A stretch of DNA of 64,000 nt, from positions 124,001-188,000 of the forward strand of contig CAKULF010000002.1 in NCBI GenBank assembly GCA_934667125.1, written 5' to 3'. How positions within the stretch are numbered: the first letter of the stretch is position 1; every line of letters starts with the position of its first letter. The stretch is from an uncultured Candidatus Melainabacteria bacterium (GTDB lineage: Bacteria > Cyanobacteriota > Vampirovibrionia > Gastranaerophilales > Gastranaerophilaceae). The notes below the pieces were generated by a model. That model saw nothing but the letters and a program-made list of their open reading frames with translations, was not told the origin of the DNA and searched no databases. This document shows positions 16,091 through 24,193 of this stretch, piece by piece. The position numbers and the translations under genes are program-made.

Positions 16091-17146
16091 CTATATTTCA
16101 AGCTCTTTTTCAATAAAATCTCTAAGCTCTAGCGTCTTTTTAAAGTTAAAAGATATAATCTGCCCATATCTTAACCCCAAAGTGCAAGCAGGACAAGAAG
16201 TTAAGACCAAATCTGCACAAGATTTTTTAATTGTTTTCATTTTTTTTAATGAAATTAAAGTTGAAATTATCGGATGAAAAATAAAATAACTACCCCCGAA
16301 ACCACAGCAAGAATCATAGTTTTCAAGCCTTTTATAGTTAATTCCTTTGATATTTTTTAAAATATTTTCTATCTCGAAAAACTCCCTATTAGACATGTGG
16401 CAAGGCTTATGGAAAGTTATTGTTTTATTTTTATATTTTGAATTTTTCTTTAATTTCAATTTTGAAATCGTTTTTTCATCAATCAAATCAACAAAAAATA
16501 CAAGTTTTTCCTTTTCGACTTCATCAAGTTCAGGATATTCTCGAACCGCCGAAATGCAGCTAGCGCAATCAAAAACAACTTTTGAAGCGCTTTTAATTAA
16601 TTTTATATTTTTTTCTTTAACTTTGTTATAGCTCTTTAAATCCCCGCTTGTTAAATAAGGCAAACCGCAACAAGAAAAATCGCCTTTTTCAAAATTTTTA
16701 TCTAAATAGCTGATTTTATGCTGACTTTGAGCCATACAGCCTTTAAAATATAAAATTTTTTCATCATTTTTTTTAGCCTTAAAATTGATTTTCTTAAAAA
16801 GATTTAAAAAATATAGAAATTTAATAGGCAAAAATTTTAAAAACAAAACCATTTTTTGGTTCAACAAACTTGGAAAAAATTGAGCATTTTTATATGTAAA
16901 AATTTTAACCGTATCAACCTTAGATGGGCAATTTTGCTTGCATTTTGAACAATTCAGGCAGATTTTAAAATCTTTTTTAATATCCTCTTCGCTCAAAATT
17001 CCCTTTTCAAAACCCGACAACTTGCAAATCAAGCCACGAGAAGTATTATTTTCATCTTTTTTAACGTTGAATATAGGACAATTTTGCACACACAATGCGC
17101 ATCTTGAACATTTTTTTATTTCTTTTTTAATTTCATCTTCCAACAT
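16091..17146 (-). CDS. GlcF/HdrB-type Fe-S oxidoreductase subunit
   Basis: 351 residues. Two N-terminal 4Fe-4S clusters (CSRCALCVQNCP and CLNCSKCKQNCP) are followed by two cysteine-rich CCG domains (CCGLPYLTSG and CCGFGGSYF) with CASC/CPAC pairs. This layout is shared by the iron-sulfur subunit of glycolate oxidase, LutA and heterodisulfide reductase B-type proteins. It passes electrons between a flavoenzyme and a quinone or thiol acceptor; no partner dehydrogenase is adjacent, so the substrate is open. TATAAT (17154-17159, minus) lies 7 nt before the ATG with no Shine-Dalgarno: probably leaderless. Confidence 0.85.
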   Translation of the reverse strand: MLEDEIKKEIKKCSRCALCVQNCPIFNVKKDENNTSRGLICKLSGFEKGILSEEDIKKDFKICLNCSKCKQNCPSKVDTVKIFTYKNAQFFPSLLNQKMVLFLKFLPIKFLYFLNLFKKINFKAKKNDEKILYFKGCMAQSQHKISYLDKNFEKGDFSCCGLPYLTSGDLKSYNKVKEKNIKLIKSASKVVFDCASCISAVREYPELDEVEKEKLVFFVDLIDEKTISKLKLKKNSKYKNKTITFHKPCHMSNREFFEIENILKNIKGINYKRLENYDSCCGFGGSYFIFHPIISTLISLKKMKTIKKSCADLVLTSCPACTLGLRYGQIISFNFKKTLELRDFIEKELEI

Positions 17147-17243
17147 ACTTAATATTATAAATTAAAAAATATATTTAATGAAATTAGTGGAATTTAATAA
17201 ATATATGTAATATGCTAGAATAATATAAGAGAGTGAAAAAATT

Positions 17244-18050
17244 ATGAAATCAGCAAAAGAAATTAATCTGGAAAACAGAATTTTAGACAAAGTTAAAAAA
17301 TATCCGGTTTGCACGGAGCTTGTTAAATTTTTAATAACAGACCCTGAATTAAAAGAATTACAAGACTATGCCAATAATGTATCAATCAAGCGCCTTGGCT
17401 TCAATGACCACGGACCTGTCCACATGCGCCAAGTTGCAAACAACGCTATTAAAATGTTAAATATTTTACACGATTTTGATATCAAAACTTCTCTTGAAAA
17501 AGAAGAGATGGGAAGCTTTGAAGATAGCCTTTGCGCCGTTGTAATCGCAAGCTTTATGCATGACGTTGGAATGTCTATCGGAAGACAAGACCATGAAAAA
17601 ATGTCTGTATTACTGGCTGCACCATTAATTCAAAGAACCTTAGAACATATTTTTAAAGACGATTTACACAAAAAAGTCGTAATTCGCTCTCTTGCCCTTG
17701 AAACAATAATCGGACACATGGGCTCAAACAAAATTCACTCCCTTGAAGCAGGAATAATCTTAATTGCAGACGGTTGCGACATGACAAAAGGAAGAGCAAG
17801 AATACCTCTTTCAATCAACACAACGCCGAAAGTCGGAGATATTCATAAATACTCTGCCCATGCAATAACTCGTGTCGGAATACACCATGGCGAAAGAAAA
17901 CCAATCAAAATTTGCATCGAAATGTCGCAAGATGTTGGCTTTTTCCAAATCGAAGAAGTACTTCTAACCAAAGTTAATTCCTCACCTGCCAAAGAATTTA
18001 TCGAACTATACGCAGGCGTAACAGGTCAAGAATTCAAGTGTTATCTATAA
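17244..18050 (+). CDS. HD-domain phosphohydrolase
   Basis: 268 residues, AGAGAGTG upstream. The HD superfamily metal site is visible: HMRQVANNAIKML, FMHDVGMSIGRQDHE (HD pair), ETIIGHMG and LIADGCDMTKGRARIP (distal D). The C-terminal 80 residues form a separate beta-rich domain (VGIHHGERKPIKICIEMSQDV). This resembles uncharacterised archaeal/bacterial HD proteins acting on nucleotides or phosphate esters; substrate unknown. Stands alone on the plus strand. Confidence 0.82.
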   Translation: MKSAKEINLENRILDKVKKYPVCTELVKFLITDPELKELQDYANNVSIKRLGFNDHGPVHMRQVANNAIKMLNILHDFDIKTSLEKEEMGSFEDSLCAVVIASFMHDVGMSIGRQDHEKMSVLLAAPLIQRTLEHIFKDDLHKKVVIRSLALETIIGHMGSNKIHSLEAGIILIADGCDMTKGRARIPLSINTTPKVGDIHKYSAHAITRVGIHHGERKPIKICIEMSQDVGFFQIEEVLLTKVNSSPAKEFIELYAGVTGQEFKCYL

Positions 18051-18055
18051 TCCAA

Positions 18056-18358
18056 CTATAATTTCATACAGGTTTTCAAATATCCGATTTTTTGTAATTT
18101 ATTTTCATATAAATATCTTACAAAATTCAAATACTCACACTGTCTTGAAGACAAAGTTAAATTTATTTCAAAACCATCCGAGCAAAAAGGCTCATAGTCA
18201 TATATAACATAGTTATTATACTTGCTTTTCCATTCCTTTTTCTCAATTTTACAACGACACTCCCACGCCAAATTTTCTAGCCAAGGTATCATTTCTTTTG
18301 AAACATTTTTAAATTCGTTAGAATAATATTGTTCTTGTTCAAATTTGTTTATCAGCAT
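18056..18358 (-). CDS. Unknown 100-residue protein
   Basis: No recognised family. Soluble, aromatic- and Cys-containing (ECRCKIEKKEWKSKYNNY, FCSDGFEINL, MLINKFEQEQYY at the N-terminus). The start codon directly follows the 3' arm of an 11-bp inverted repeat whose GAGG must serve as the Shine-Dalgarno. Ends convergently 5 nt from the HD gene. Coding potential is supported by composition and the clean start, function by nothing. Confidence 0.55.
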   Translation of the reverse strand: MLINKFEQEQYYSNEFKNVSKEMIPWLENLAWECRCKIEKKEWKSKYNNYVIYDYEPFCSDGFEINLTLSSRQCEYLNFVRYLYENKLQKIGYLKTCMKL

Positions 18359-18410
18359 AAAAAACCTCGCACATATTATTTTTAATTTAAAATATATTTC
18401 GAGGTTTTTT
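18359..18410 (-). promoter_or_regulatory. Terminator-like hairpin embedding the Shine-Dalgarno of the next gene
   Basis: On the minus strand an 11-bp perfect inverted repeat (AAAAAACCTCG ... CGAGGTTTTTT) with a 30-nt A/T-only-like loop ends one base before the ATG at 18358. It can act as the terminator of the gene at 18454 (T6 tail) and at the same time mask the GAGG of the downstream gene. Structure seen directly; regulatory role inferred. Confidence 0.5.
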
Positions 18411-18453
18411 AATAGACTAATGTCTTATTGTATATAATCTTTTTAATAATTTT

Positions 18454-18804
18454 TTATGAAAAAATGTCTAACGTACAAGTTGGGGTTTTTTGATTGTTGA
18501 ACACGTCGCTTTTTGATAAATCAGATCTTACATAAACATAATTTGATAACATAGATGGAACAATATTATCTTCTTTGTTGCAGAAAAAGTGTCTTGCAAC
18601 CATTTCAGAAGCTCTTTCCCAAATTGAAATTTTTTCATCAGAATTAAAATCCAATTCAGAAGCACTATATATATCTTGATTTGTTATTTTAGCATATTCA
18701 TCAATAGAAACGCTTGGAGCTTTAAATTCTTTATGAGCAGATTTTACAGCATTATAACAACATTCTTTAAATTTTGGACTATCAATTAATGAAACGGTAT
18801 TCAC
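18454..18804 (-). CDS. Unknown protein with one EF-hand-like loop
   Basis: 116 residues from a GTG start six bases after AAAGGA. The segment DFNSDEKISIWE in mid-protein matches an EF-hand calcium loop at positions 1, 3, 5, 8, 9 and 12 (D, N, D, I, S, E), with Glu instead of the usual Gly at position 6; helical flanks follow (RASEMVARHFF). No signal peptide. Cys residues occur near both ends (ECCYNAV, TPTCTLD). Function unknown; calcium binding is inference. Confidence 0.55.
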   Translation of the reverse strand: MNTVSLIDSPKFKECCYNAVKSAHKEFKAPSVSIDEYAKITNQDIYSASELDFNSDEKISIWERASEMVARHFFCNKEDNIVPSMLSNYVYVRSDLSKSDVFNNQKTPTCTLDIFS

Positions 18805-18895
18805 AATTTTTCCTTTCGATTGAGCTTTTACAAAATAAATAAGAGCTCTGAAAAAAAAGATTGCCTATTTTTTTGCTTTTGTTAAGTTTTTTAAA

Positions 18896-19252
18896 TTAAT
18901 TATCAAATTTTTTTAATATACATTTTAGGGCATTTTTAACGTCAGACGGCGTTTTTCGCCAAAGTCTGATTATTTCTTGTTCAGATTTTGCAAGGGAAGA
19001 AACCTCAAGCGATGTATCTTGATTTACAAATTCGCTCAAATCCGCAACTTTATATATATCACACAATTTCAACAAAGTATTAACATCGGGCAAGCTTTTC
19101 CCTGTTTCCCAAAGTGTTATTGCAGAGGGAGTTTTGTTCAACATTTCTCCAACCTGATTAGTTGTTAATTTTGCATTTTTTCTAAATTTTTTTAATTTTT
19201 CAGGAAGAATTTTCTCTATGGCGCTAGCTGTATAAATTTTCTTATTTGTCAT
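18896..19252 (-). CDS. XRE-family helix-turn-helix regulator
   Basis: 118 residues. Residues 16-75 form the Cro/C1 HTH (LKKFRKNAKLTTNQVGEML, SAITLWETGKSLPDVNTLL, KVADLSEFV). The C-terminal 40 residues (EQEIIRLWRKTPSDVKNALK) are helical, as often seen in this family. Divergent from the small HTH gene and the repeat-bearing prepilin gene with a 166-nt spacer holding partial inverted repeats, so it is a good candidate regulator of that operon. Confidence 0.85.
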   Translation of the reverse strand: MTNKKIYTASAIEKILPEKLKKFRKNAKLTTNQVGEMLNKTPSAITLWETGKSLPDVNTLLKLCDIYKVADLSEFVNQDTSLEVSSLAKSEQEIIRLWRKTPSDVKNALKCILKKFDN

Positions 19253-19418
19253 AAATCCCTCATTTATTATAGTAATTCATAGTCTAAATTTAATCAAGGA
19301 TTATTAGTTAAATTAATAAAATATTGACTAATCCAAATTATTATCGTAAATTAGATTTATAATTTATATTTATAAAACTAAATTAAATTTATATTATCGA
19401 CACTTGGAAACACAAAAA
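19253..19418. promoter_or_regulatory. Divergent AT-rich promoter/operator region
   Basis: Contains an imperfect inverted repeat, GGATTATTAGT (near 19299-19309) against GACTAATCC (near 19327-19335), and several TATAAT-like hexamers in both directions. Likely operator of the XRE protein at 18896, by position. Confidence 0.4.
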
Positions 19419-19634
19419 ATGACGACACAAAGTAACGTTGAGATTTTTATAAAAAAAGTTCTAAAAGATAAAAAAATCAACACAAAACAGCTAACAAGAA
19501 AACTTAGGATAAATGAAAAAGATTTTATGGCGGTTTTAGAAGGAAAAAGAAACCTTAAAGCCACGGAATTTATCTCTATTTGCTTGTTTTTGAAGATAAA
19601 TATTAAAGATTTAAAGGAGTTAAACTTTGTTTAA
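19419..19634 (+). CDS. Short HTH-like protein coupled to the prepilin gene
   Basis: 71 residues from ATG 19419 (a TTG at 19404 is less likely). The chain VEIFIKKVLKDKKINTKQLTR, then MAVLEGKRNLKATEFISICLFL, has the helix pattern of an XRE HTH but a weak consensus. Its stop overlaps the next gene's start by 8 nt and the next gene's AAAGGAG Shine-Dalgarno lies inside this gene, so translation is coupled. Probably a specific regulator of the prepilin operon. Confidence 0.68.
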   Translation: MTTQSNVEIFIKKVLKDKKINTKQLTRKLRINEKDFMAVLEGKRNLKATEFISICLFLKINIKDLKELNFV

Positions 19635-22278
19635 AAAATTAAAAGCCCTTTCAGCTTTCTCGCTTGTGGAATTAATGATTAGCTTAATCACTGTTAGCTT
19701 AATAACAGCAGCCTTTGCACCTGTTATAACCAAAAAATTGTCGCACGGTGCTATAACGCTTGGAACTTTTGGCGGAGGTTCAGCCGAAGGAAAAACTTGC
19801 TCCGATAGTAGATATTATTTTGAAAATAATGAATGCGTGATATGCCCAGAAGGACATCACTGTGATGGTACAAATAAATATCTTTGTTTGGCTGGAACAT
19901 ACGCAAGACAAGGGCAAACTCAATGTGCAGAGTGTCCTGACGGATATTATTCAGCAAATGGCGCAAGCGAATGCTTAGAAAATACTGCAGATAATTGCGC
20001 TGAAAAATCTAAAACAGAAAATGGATGTGAAAGCTGTGGCGCTGGTACGGTTAAAGCAGTTAATGGCAGTTGTGTTGATTCTGTTCCTTTATATAGTTAT
20101 AAAAATGCTTCGGGAGATGACGTAACCGAAACAGCAACAGAAGTAACCGAAAATGGTAATTATTGGTATATTAAAATTAAAACTAGCGGAACTTTATCCT
20201 TTCAAACCCTGCCAACTAATTCTGTAGATGTTTTTCTTGTCGGAAGTGGCGCTGCAGGTCAAAGAGCAAATAATTGTTCTGCTCTTGTAGGTGGCGGCGG
20301 AAATATAATTACCGAAAAAAATGTTCATGTGATGCAGGATATAGCTTATCCTATTACTATTGGCGCAAGCGTAAGTACTGCAAATTGTTCTATTACAGTT
20401 GGAAAAACAACTAGCGGTTTTGGCTTGTATGCTTATGGTGGAGTTAATGAGGCTAGCCATTCGACTTGTGCTTTTGGTGATAGTTCATATTGTCCTGTTA
20501 AATATGGAGAAACCGGAAGTGATTCAAACCAACAAGCAAACACCGGAAATGGCGGAAATAAAGCGAAAGCCAGTATGACAGGAGTTGTTATTGTTCGTGG
20601 GCTTAAAAATAACCCGACTCATATTATAGATGGCACGATTCCTTCGTATAAATTTATTGATTCAAATGGCGCTGACGTTACAACTCAAAATAGCGTTTTA
20701 ACTGTAGATAAAGATTATTGGTATTTAAAATTAACTAAAACAGGCGTTCTTTCTTTTAGTACGTTGCCAACTAATTCTGTAGATGTTTTTCTTGTCGGAA
20801 GTGGCGCTGCAGGTCAAAGAGCAAATAATTGTTCATCTCTTGCAGGTGGTGGCGGAAATACTGTTACCGAGGAAAATGTGCAGATAGCAACTGAAATAGC
20901 ATATCCAATTACAATAGCTTCCAGCGTAAGTACTGCAAATTGTTCTATTACAACAGGCAATACAACCAGCGGCTTTGGATTGTATGCCCATGGCGGAATA
21001 TATCAAGCAAGTCACACAACATGTCCGTTTGGCGCTTCAAGCTGCGAGGTTAGTTATGGAAATGTAGGCTCAGATTCTAACCAAAATTCCAATACAGGTA
21101 ATGGAGGAACAAAGGCAAAAGGAAGTATGAATGGAGTTGTCATAATTCGAGGCAAACGCCAGCCAATGAGTTCTTTATCGGCTGTTCCTATATATACTTA
21201 TTTTAATACATCTGGAACTGATGTTACTAATTCAAATAGTATATTAAGCGTTAACGGCTCTTATTGGTATTTGAAATTAACTGCTTCGGGAAAAATTTTA
21301 TTCAATTATCTTCCTTCTGAATTTATAGATGTGTTTCTTGTTGGCGGCGGTGCCGGAGGCAAAAGGGATAATAATTGTCATGGTTCTGCCCCTGGAGGTG
21401 GTGGTAATGTCGTTAGTGAAAAAGATGTTTATGTGTCTTTGGGAACTTCTTATCCGGTTACTATCGGATCAAGTACGTCCTATGCGAATTGTTCAATAAC
21501 AACTGGTACAACTACGGGCGCTTTTGGAATGTTTGCTTATGGCGGGATAAATTCTTCAGATCAAAAAAAATGCCCATTTAACGACATATCAAGTTCTGTT
21601 TGTACAACAACTTATGGAAATCTTGGCTCTGACTCTAATCAAAATAATAATACTGGAAATGGTGGAGCAAGAGCAAAAGGCAGTATGGATGGCGTTGTGA
21701 TTCTCAGAGGGAAGACAACTTCAACAGAAACAGTTTCAAATAATTTTCCTGTGTATAAATTTAAAAACAGTTCTGGTGTTGACATTGCTTTAAAAAACTC
21801 TATGTTAACCAAATTTGGCTCATATTGGTATTTAAAATTAACAGCATCCGGTACTCTTTCCTTTCAAAAACTTGCTTCTGATAAAATTGATGTATTTGTT
21901 GTGGGCGGCGGCGCTGCTGGTCAAAAGGCTAACAATTGTTCTTCTTTAGCAGGCGGAGGTGGGGCGTACAATATTTCTAAAGGTATATCTGTTGAAACAA
22001 GCAAAGATTATCCAATTGTTATTGGAGCTGGTGTAAGTTCGGTGAATTGTAGAATACAGGCAGGAAATCCCTCTAGTGCCTTTGGCGTTAGCGCTTCTGG
22101 CGGTTCAGGACAAACATCCAATAGTGTGTGCCTTTTTAATGAATCAAATGAGACAAATTGCCTTACAACTTATGGTAATGTTGGTTCTGATTCTAATCAA
22201 AACAATAATACGGGCAATGGTGGAACTAAAGCAAATGGAAGCATGGGTGGAATTGTGATTTTAAGGGGATTATTGTAA
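19627..22278 (+). CDS. Giant prepilin-like protein with Cys-rich stalk and four glycine-rich repeats
   Basis: 883 residues from a TTG start seven bases after AAAGGAG. A class III-type prepilin signal is present: SA|FSLVELMISLITVSLI with E5 of the mature chain (E15) and Ala instead of Gly at -1. Residues 57-150 are Cys-rich with receptor-stalk-like motifs (CPEGHHCDG, CAECPDGYYSANGASEC). Four repeats of about 170-190 residues follow (starting near 154, 337, 519, 707), each with YWYLKL, VDVFLVGSGAAG, a GGGG turn, SANC-like Cys, GSDSNQ and NTGNGG then GVVIxRG. Repeats 1 and 2 share about 70 bp of identical DNA. Probably a surface or pilus-tip adhesin exported through a type IV pilus/type II-like machine; no pilus genes are adjacent. 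Confidence 0.85.
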   Translation: MFKKLKALSAFSLVELMISLITVSLITAAFAPVITKKLSHGAITLGTFGGGSAEGKTCSDSRYYFENNECVICPEGHHCDGTNKYLCLAGTYARQGQTQCAECPDGYYSANGASECLENTADNCAEKSKTENGCESCGAGTVKAVNGSCVDSVPLYSYKNASGDDVTETATEVTENGNYWYIKIKTSGTLSFQTLPTNSVDVFLVGSGAAGQRANNCSALVGGGGNIITEKNVHVMQDIAYPITIGASVSTANCSITVGKTTSGFGLYAYGGVNEASHSTCAFGDSSYCPVKYGETGSDSNQQANTGNGGNKAKASMTGVVIVRGLKNNPTHIIDGTIPSYKFIDSNGADVTTQNSVLTVDKDYWYLKLTKTGVLSFSTLPTNSVDVFLVGSGAAGQRANNCSSLAGGGGNTVTEENVQIATEIAYPITIASSVSTANCSITTGNTTSGFGLYAHGGIYQASHTTCPFGASSCEVSYGNVGSDSNQNSNTGNGGTKAKGSMNGVVIIRGKRQPMSSLSAVPIYTYFNTSGTDVTNSNSILSVNGSYWYLKLTASGKILFNYLPSEFIDVFLVGGGAGGKRDNNCHGSAPGGGGNVVSEKDVYVSLGTSYPVTIGSSTSYANCSITTGTTTGAFGMFAYGGINSSDQKKCPFNDISSSVCTTTYGNLGSDSNQNNNTGNGGARAKGSMDGVVILRGKTTSTETVSNNFPVYKFKNSSGVDIALKNSMLTKFGSYWYLKLTASGTLSFQKLASDKIDVFVVGGGAAGQKANNCSSLAGGGGAYNISKGISVETSKDYPIVIGAGVSSVNCRIQAGNPSSAFGVSASGGSGQTSNSVCLFNESNETNCLTTYGNVGSDSNQNNNTGNGGTKANGSMGGIVILRGLL

Positions 22279-22306
22279 TAAATTTATTTTGTGTTTGATG
22301 TATTAT

Positions 22307-22330
22307 CGAGGGCTTTGCCCTCGTTTTTTT
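22307..22330 (+). terminator. Intrinsic terminator of the prepilin operon
   Basis: CGAGGGC / GCCCTCG stem, three-base loop, then seven T. Confidence 0.9.
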
Positions 22331-22333
22331 AAA

Positions 22334-22553
22334 CCCGAATAAAGCGAGTTTTAGTGCGACTGCACTTAACGAGCAAAATGAGGGCACAAGGTGTGCGTAA
22401 AAAGGCTGAAATGATGAATTTCAGACTTTTTTAAGCCGTACCATGGCGACGCCCTAAATTTTCTTGCCGAGTTTCCGAGGCTTAGAAAATGGAAGTGCCC
22501 TTGGGGTACGTTTCAAATCTTTGATTTGACAGGAGCATAACCCCGAATAAAGC
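22334..22553. repeat. Intergenic repeat element with 12-bp direct repeats at its ends
   Basis: The 326-nt gap after the prepilin gene holds no gene. CCCGAATAAAGC occurs at 22334-22345 and again at 22542-22553. Between them are a hairpin (GCTGAAAT/ATTTCAG with T6, near 22400-22432), a foldback around 22437-22508 (GTACC ... GGGTAC, ATTTTCT ... AGAAAAT) and a 30-bp block (22508-22537, core TCAAATC TTT GATTTGA) that recurs exactly at 62246-62275. Looks like a non-coding dispersed element with possible target duplication. Confidence 0.5.
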
Positions 22554-22559
22554 CAAAAT

Positions 22560-22588
22560 AAAAAAGGAGCGAAAATCGCCCCTTTTTT
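22560..22588. terminator. Terminator of the flotillin operon
   Basis: AAAAAAGG-A-GCGA / TCGC-C-CCTTTTTT stem with one mismatch, A/T runs on both sides; 16 nt after the flotillin stop codon on the minus strand. Confidence 0.78.
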
Positions 22589-22604
22589 CTATCTACAACT
22601 TATC

Positions 22605-24176
22605 CTAAACAGTAAATTTCGTTCCGCATTTAATACAATGAATTTGTTGTCCATCCAACTCATCATCTATATCGCTAAATCCTGCGACAACTTCTTTTCC
22701 GTCCACATTTTTCAACCTATATTTAGCTTGGCAGTGCGGACATAAAACATATTTTGCTCCATCAGGATTTTCAATTCTTTGACCATTTTGAACAGTTTCC
22801 GCTTTTGTTTGACAATCTTCAACTTTACCCAAAATACTTGGTAATTCAATCCCTGCTTGGCTTGCAAGGTCGTGCATAGCAGGAAGAGCCTTGATTAAAT
22901 CTTTCATAAAGTTTGCTGTGGTTGAGCCGTCTTTGCTGCCTGCGCCGCCATCCCAAACAGTGATTTTATCAAATTTGATATTTTTAATTGCTTCAACTTG
23001 GCGAGCAACAATATCTTCGATTTTTTCAATCATCAAGAAGCTTGTTGCAACTTCGGGTTTGTTATTTGAAATTGAAACAAGTTTTTCATAACCCTGTGCT
23101 TTAGCTTCTAGGACAGCTTTAACACCTTCTGCTTCTGCGAAATATTTAGCTTTTATAGCGTCAGCTTCACCATTTGCAATTCTTCTTGCTTTTTCTGCTT
23201 CAGCGTCTGCTTGAACTTGAATTTTCAATTTTTCAACTTCTTGTTCAACAAGTTCTTCTTTTTTCAAACGAGCTTCTTCTTGTTCTTTTTGCGCAATTAA
23301 AATATCTCTTTGAGCGTTTGCTTTTGCAACTTCACCCTCTTTTAGGGCTTGAGCTTGTTTAACAGCAAGCGTTGCATTATATTCAGCAATATTTGCTTTT
23401 GAGATGTTTTCGCCCTCAACTGCTTGAGCTTCAAGACTTGCTGTTCTAACACGTTGTTCTTTTTGCGCATTTACTTGTCCAACGGTTGTTTGCGCTTTTT
23501 GATTAGCAACTTGAACTTCTTTTTCTCTGTTTGCTTCTGCTTCACCAACAGCACCCAATTTTTCTTGTTGAGCAACTTCAACTTTTGCTTTGTTGATTGC
23601 TTCTGCTGCCGCTTTTTTACCGATAGCGTCGATATAGCCTGATTCATCGGTTATATCTTTAATATTAACGTTAATTATTTCCAAACCGATTTTATTCAAT
23701 TCAGGATTAACATTAGCATTAATTTGTTCTAAGAATTTTTCTCTGTCTTGGTTGATTTCTTCAATTGATAATGTTGCAATAGCTAAACGCAATTGACCCA
23801 AAATAATATCAGAAACTTTGTTTATAATTTCTTGTTTAGTTAAGCCCAAAAGTCTTTCTGCTGCGTTTTGCAAAAGTTTTGGATTAGTTGAAACACCAAA
23901 AGTAAATGTCGCAGGAACTGCTATTCTGATATTTCCTTTTGATAGCGCGCCTCTAAGGTCAACATCCGTTGTCATGGGTTCAAGTGATAACACTCCAAAA
24001 TCTTGAATTAAAGGCCAAACAATAACCGTTCCGCCATGGACACAGCGAACCCCGCTTGAACCTGTTGCTTTACCGTAAACTACAATAATTTTGTTTGAAG
24101 GACATCTTTTAATTCTGCTTGCGCCCAAAGATACCACAACAAAGAAAATTACTACCAACAATAATACTAATGGCAT
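22605..24176 (-). CDS. Flotillin-family SPFH protein with C-terminal zinc ribbon
   Basis: 523 residues, AAAGGAG upstream. An N-terminal membrane hairpin (MPLVLLLVVIFFVVVSLGAS) is followed by an SPFH/Band-7 domain (about 30-190) and a long Ala/Glu/Lys coiled-coil with AEA-type repeats (200-370), as in FloT/YuaG. Unlike standard flotillins the C-terminus adds a zinc ribbon of C479, C482, C514 and C517 (CPHCQAKYRL ... CIKCGTKF). Flotillins scaffold membrane microdomains. The upstream partner gene encodes an NfeD-like protein, the normal pairing. The extra zinc ribbon is an uncommon addition. Confidence 0.9.
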   Translation of the reverse strand: MPLVLLLVVIFFVVVSLGASRIKRCPSNKIIVVYGKATGSSGVRCVHGGTVIVWPLIQDFGVLSLEPMTTDVDLRGALSKGNIRIAVPATFTFGVSTNPKLLQNAAERLLGLTKQEIINKVSDIILGQLRLAIATLSIEEINQDREKFLEQINANVNPELNKIGLEIINVNIKDITDESGYIDAIGKKAAAEAINKAKVEVAQQEKLGAVGEAEANREKEVQVANQKAQTTVGQVNAQKEQRVRTASLEAQAVEGENISKANIAEYNATLAVKQAQALKEGEVAKANAQRDILIAQKEQEEARLKKEELVEQEVEKLKIQVQADAEAEKARRIANGEADAIKAKYFAEAEGVKAVLEAKAQGYEKLVSISNNKPEVATSFLMIEKIEDIVARQVEAIKNIKFDKITVWDGGAGSKDGSTTANFMKDLIKALPAMHDLASQAGIELPSILGKVEDCQTKAETVQNGQRIENPDGAKYVLCPHCQAKYRLKNVDGKEVVAGFSDIDDELDGQQIHCIKCGTKFTV

Positions 24177-24193
24177 TTTTTTCTCCTTTATAA

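Noticed and set aside
23174..23642. Plus-strand Leu/Phe/Cys-rich frames opposite the flotillin gene
   Set aside because: Antisense shadows of the Ala/Glu/Lys coiled-coil codons; no start signals.
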